Origin: Liminaster sp017519885
GTDB lineage: Bacteria; Bacteroidota; Bacteroidia; Bacteroidales; UBA3663
DNA length: 64,000 nt
Reading direction: 5' to 3'
Assembly (NCBI GenBank): GCA_017519885.1
Contig: JAFWRO010000003.1
Location: 1 to 64,000 of the forward strand
Made by a program: the position numbers and the translations under genes. This document shows, piece after piece, positions 61,273-64,000 of this stretch (its first letter is position 1; every line of letters begins with the position of its first letter). The notes beneath the pieces are model-generated. The model saw nothing but the letters and a program-made list of their open reading frames with translations, was not told the DNA's origin and did no database searches.

Positions 61273-61656
61273 ATGAATCAAGGAACACCCGTCAGGAAAT
61301 TCGATCAACCGACCAAGCGTTACGTTCAGATCCTCGACATCACCAACGATGCCGAACTCATCCGCAAGTATTGCCACTGCCATTCTCAGGAGGTGTTCTG
61401 GCCCGAGATTCAGGAAGGACAGAAGCAGGTAGGCATCCTCGAGATGGAGATCTATCGCAAGGATAATCACCTGGTTATGATTGTCGAGACGGTAGCCGAT
61501 TTCGATTGGGACGTGGCAATGGCCAAACTTGCCACGTTGCCGCGCCAGGCCGAATGGGAGGCCTTCGTCGCTGCCTATCAGGGTTGTGACCCCAATGCGA
61601 AGAGCGACGAAAAGTGGCAGATGACCGAGCGAATGTTTCATCATTACGAATGGTAG
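61273..61656 (+). CDS. L-rhamnose mutarotase-like protein
   Basis: 127 residues, ferredoxin-like sugar mutarotase family. The motif KRYVQILDITNDAELIRKYCHCH and the IETVADFDWDVAM block are typical. It interconverts anomers of L-rhamnose or L-fucose. Its position near rfbCD may be coincidental, since it acts on the free sugar. Confidence 0.83.
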   Translation: MNQGTPVRKFDQPTKRYVQILDITNDAELIRKYCHCHSQEVFWPEIQEGQKQVGILEMEIYRKDNHLVMIVETVADFDWDVAMAKLATLPRQAEWEAFVAAYQGCDPNAKSDEKWQMTERMFHHYEW

Positions 61657-61698
61657 AAACTTTGTCACAAAATAGAAATCTAAGTATATTGCAATAAT

Positions 61699-62430
61699 AT
61701 GAAACGTGTACTTATTATAGGTGGGGCATCAGGCATTGGCCTGTCCTTGTCCCTTTATTTGGCAAATCAGGACGAGGTTGAGCACGTCTATGTGCTCGAC
61801 AAGAAACCTTTTGATGAGCGATACAAGCAGGATAAGATTTCGGCAGAAGTCTTCGATGTGACCAGTGAGGATTATTCCTTGCTCGGCAACTATGCCGATG
61901 TGGATGCACTCTACATCACTGCCGGCTACGGACATCTGGGCATGGTTGAGGACTTCGACGACAAGTATATCCGTTCCATCTTCGCCGTCAATGCCGAAGG
62001 ACCGATCCGCATCCTGCGTCATTTCTATCCCAGGATGTTGGAGCAGAAGCCGTTCTATTGTGCGGTGATGGTGAGCATTGCTGCTCATCTCTCGTCGCCG
62101 CTCTTCGCCTATTACAGTGCTACGAAGGCTGCCGTGCGTATGTTCATCGAGGCTGCCAACGTGGAGCTCGAAGTGCAGGGTTCCGAGAATCGCATCATGG
62201 AGGTTTCTCCCGGTTCGCTCAAGGGGACATCGTTCAATGGAGGACAGTCCGATCCTGCTCAGAACACAGCCCTGGCCGGTGAGATTGTCAATCGTTCGGT
62301 CCAGCGTCAGCAACTTTTCATCCCACAGTATGATGAAGTGTTTAAGGGTGTTTTGCAACGCTATCAGGACAATCCTCACAAGTACGGCATCGATTCCTAT
62401 TGGTACAAGAAGAATGGACGAAGGCATTAA
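61699..62430 (+). CDS. Short-chain dehydrogenase/reductase
   Basis: 243 residues. Cofactor motif GGASGIG near the N-terminus and the catalytic YSATK motif, preceded by a Ser-rich MVSIAAHLSS. The sequence ITAGYG replaces the common NNAG. Family SDR, NAD(P)-dependent; the substrate is unknown. Adjacent to a LicD gene, so possibly involved in modifying a surface sugar. Confidence 0.85.
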   Translation: MKRVLIIGGASGIGLSLSLYLANQDEVEHVYVLDKKPFDERYKQDKISAEVFDVTSEDYSLLGNYADVDALYITAGYGHLGMVEDFDDKYIRSIFAVNAEGPIRILRHFYPRMLEQKPFYCAVMVSIAAHLSSPLFAYYSATKAAVRMFIEAANVELEVQGSENRIMEVSPGSLKGTSFNGGQSDPAQNTALAGEIVNRSVQRQQLFIPQYDEVFKGVLQRYQDNPHKYGIDSYWYKKNGRRH

Positions 62431-62434
62431 AGGT

Positions 62435-63256
62435 ATGCAAGAATATTTTCCACGGGCCACAGGAAACCTAAGAGCACTTCAATTGAGAATGACAGAGATT
62501 CTGCTTGAAGTGGATAAGGTGTGTCGCCTTAACGATATTCGTTATTGGATAGATTTTGGAACTTTGTTAGGCGCAGTGCGTCATGGAGGATTTATTCCAT
62601 GGGATGACGATATCGATATTTGTGTTATTGAAGATGACTTCGATAAGTTCATAGAGGCTTGCAACAAATCACTTCCAGATTGGTTGTATGTTCAGACCGA
62701 GGAAAATGAGCCATCTGCTGGCATGGGTGGTGGATTTGTAAAAGTACGCGATAGACGCTCGCTCTATGTTAACGATTTTGATAGCTTCAAATTAGATTAT
62801 AATAAAGGCATATTTTTAGATGTTTTCAAGAGCATAAATTATCCTAGAATGCCGAAGTTCGCTTTTCATTATTTGTCAAGACGAATTTCTTTCTCATTTG
62901 GATTCTTTCATATACCTCGTTTGGTAAAGTTTCGTAGCATAGTTTGTTATTTCCTTTATCCAATCTCCTATTTGTTTCATAAGTGTATCTTCAATTTCTT
63001 CTATCTATTCGGAAAGAGTGATAATTATTTTTCAACGCCGGAAAGATATGCCTATGGCTTCTATACCCCTAAGGATGCAATCTTTCCTTTGAAGGAAATC
63101 GATTTTGAAGGTCATAAGGTTATGTGCCCCGCTAATCCTGATAGGAGATTACGCGATAGTTTCGGTGATTATATGAAAATTCCAGATGAGAAGCATCGAC
63201 GTACTCACGCAGTATATGTTTTAATTGATAAAGAAGTAGGTAAAGTAAACTATTGA
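62435..63256 (+). CDS. LicD-family phosphotransferase
   Basis: 273 residues from ATG 62435; ATG 62414 is an in-frame alternative overlapping the SDR gene. LicD pattern at the N-terminal third: YWIDFGTLLGAVRHGGFIPWDDDIDI, with the metal-binding DDDID. The family attaches phosphocholine or similar groups to surface sugars. Lower G+C than its neighbours, which suggests acquisition (inference). Confidence 0.88.
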   Translation: MQEYFPRATGNLRALQLRMTEILLEVDKVCRLNDIRYWIDFGTLLGAVRHGGFIPWDDDIDICVIEDDFDKFIEACNKSLPDWLYVQTEENEPSAGMGGGFVKVRDRRSLYVNDFDSFKLDYNKGIFLDVFKSINYPRMPKFAFHYLSRRISFSFGFFHIPRLVKFRSIVCYFLYPISYLFHKCIFNFFYLFGKSDNYFSTPERYAYGFYTPKDAIFPLKEIDFEGHKVMCPANPDRRLRDSFGDYMKIPDEKHRRTHAVYVLIDKEVGKVNY

Positions 63257-63260
63257 CAAA

Positions 63261-64000
63261 ATGAAACTTCTTTCCCTCATCATCCCCACTTACAACATGG
63301 CTGCATTATTGCCGCGGTGTTTGGAGTCGTTGGTGAGCGCTCCTTCGGCGACTGACCATCTGGAAGTCATTGTCGTCAACGACGGTTCGACAGATGAGTC
63401 TTTGGGCATTGCACAGGCATGGCAGAGCAGGTTTCCCGACGTTATCCGGGTTATCGACAAAAAGAACGGCAATTATGGTTCTACCATCAATGCGGCTCTT
63501 CCTAAGGTTCAGGGCATCTTTGTCAAGATTGTCGATAGTGATGACTGGATGGATACCAAGGTGTTGGAATCTTTTCTGCAGGAGTTGCTGCACTATGTAG
63601 CTCAAGGTGATTGCCCTGATATTGTCCATACTCCATTTGTCAGCATTGGTCCAAATGATGTACGAGAGGTAATTCGTTACAACACGATGGGAAAGGAGCC
63701 TTATACGTATGGGCAGATATATTCTTTGGATGAGGTGCTCAAAGACGGGTTTATTCGTTTCTTCCTGATTCATTCCCTTACCTATCGTACTGACTTGCTT
63801 CGCTCCACCGGTTATCGGCAGACTGAGGGCATATCATATACCGACACGGAGTGGTCGTGTTATCCCACATTCTGGGCAAAGAGCATTCTATTTCTCAACA
63901 TGAAGCTCTATCAGTATAATGCTGATCGTGAAGGGCAGACTATGAATCCCAAAGTGGTCATGCGTAGCATCAACCAGTTGACCACATTGACCGACAAAAT
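63261..64000 (+). CDS. Family 2 glycosyltransferase, cut by the window end
   Basis: 246 codons visible. GT2 signature: LIIPTYNMAALLPRCLESL, VVNDGSTDES and DSDDW (acceptor/donor-binding DxD). Transfers a sugar from a nucleotide sugar to a growing surface glycan. The 3' end lies outside the window. The start follows LicD by 4 bases, so co-transcription is likely. Confidence 0.92.
   Translation, partial: MKLLSLIIPTYNMAALLPRCLESLVSAPSATDHLEVIVVNDGSTDESLGIAQAWQSRFPDVIRVIDKKNGNYGSTINAALPKVQGIFVKIVDSDDWMDTKVLESFLQELLHYVAQGDCPDIVHTPFVSIGPNDVREVIRYNTMGKEPYTYGQIYSLDEVLKDGFIRFFLIHSLTYRTDLLRSTGYRQTEGISYTDTEWSCYPTFWAKSILFLNMKLYQYNADREGQTMNPKVVMRSINQLTTLTDK

Overview
The window looks like a chromosomal segment of a Bacteroidales bacterium, most likely Prevotellaceae or a close relative. 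The evidence is seen directly. Promoters carry the Bacteroidota -7 box (TAnnTTTG) with an upstream TTTG. Recognisable Shine-Dalgarno sequences are scarce. There is a Bat (aerotolerance) operon, a PorT-like barrel, shortened type IX secretion tails, a CHU_C-type C-terminal domain, a LruC-domain lipoprotein, an EF-G2-like factor and a metal-type KdsA. The genus call is inference. I found no rRNA, tRNA, CRISPR array, intact insertion sequence or prophage.

Layout. 0.2-6.1 kb: three exported proteins (M6 protease, an unknown secreted protein, an Omp28-like protein), all with short T9SS-like tails. 6.2-10 kb: metallo-beta-lactamase-fold protein, low-molecular-weight phosphatase, HD phosphohydrolase and iron alcohol dehydrogenase. 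10.1-18.6 kb: EF-G2-like factor, a large membrane-anchored coiled-coil protein with repeats resembling alveolins, a CoA transferase, RNase Z and a cysteine-hydrolase lipoprotein. 18.8-28 kb: housekeeping run ileS, DksA-like, lspA, DUF4296 lipoprotein, short PBP4-like protein, rsmI, coiled-coil lipoprotein and MetA. 28.1-36.5 kb: bat operon (MoxR, DUF58, membrane protein, BatA, BatB-BatC fusion, BatD, BatE). 36.7-42.2 kb: minus-strand tripartite RND efflux operon whose permease is broken by an in-frame TAG. 42.4-47.1 kb: thioredoxin-like protein, then an A+T-rich accessory stretch with an ATPase-nuclease protein bracketed by palindromic repeats, and a LruC lipoprotein. 47.2-50.8 kb: G+C-rich minus-strand set for lipid-linked sugar chemistry (PAP2 phosphatase, FAD oxidoreductase, GT39-like membrane protein). 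51-56.4 kb: lytic transglycosylase, CHU_C protein, TsaD, LysM/periplasmic-binding protein and PorT-like barrel. 56.4-64 kb: surface polysaccharide genes (rfbC, rfbD, flippase, kdsA, kdsD, rhamnose mutarotase, SDR, LicD, GT2 cut by the window end).

The most unusual signals lie mostly between genes. Several families of short tandem repeats sit directly 5' of start codons, always in the same orientation to the gene: a CCCTTTTACT family at three genes and a TTAATTG family at two. Other dispersed repeats have entered coding sequence, forming the C-terminus of the PAP2 protein, a loop of the GT39 protein and a linker in the M6 protease. Two further arrays, of 42-bp and 52-bp hairpin units, flank the bat operon end and the accessory ATPase. 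Among proteins, the strongest candidates for new biology are the membrane-anchored coiled-coil protein at 12463-15264, the EF-G-like factor with an altered GTPase centre, and the interrupted RND pump.
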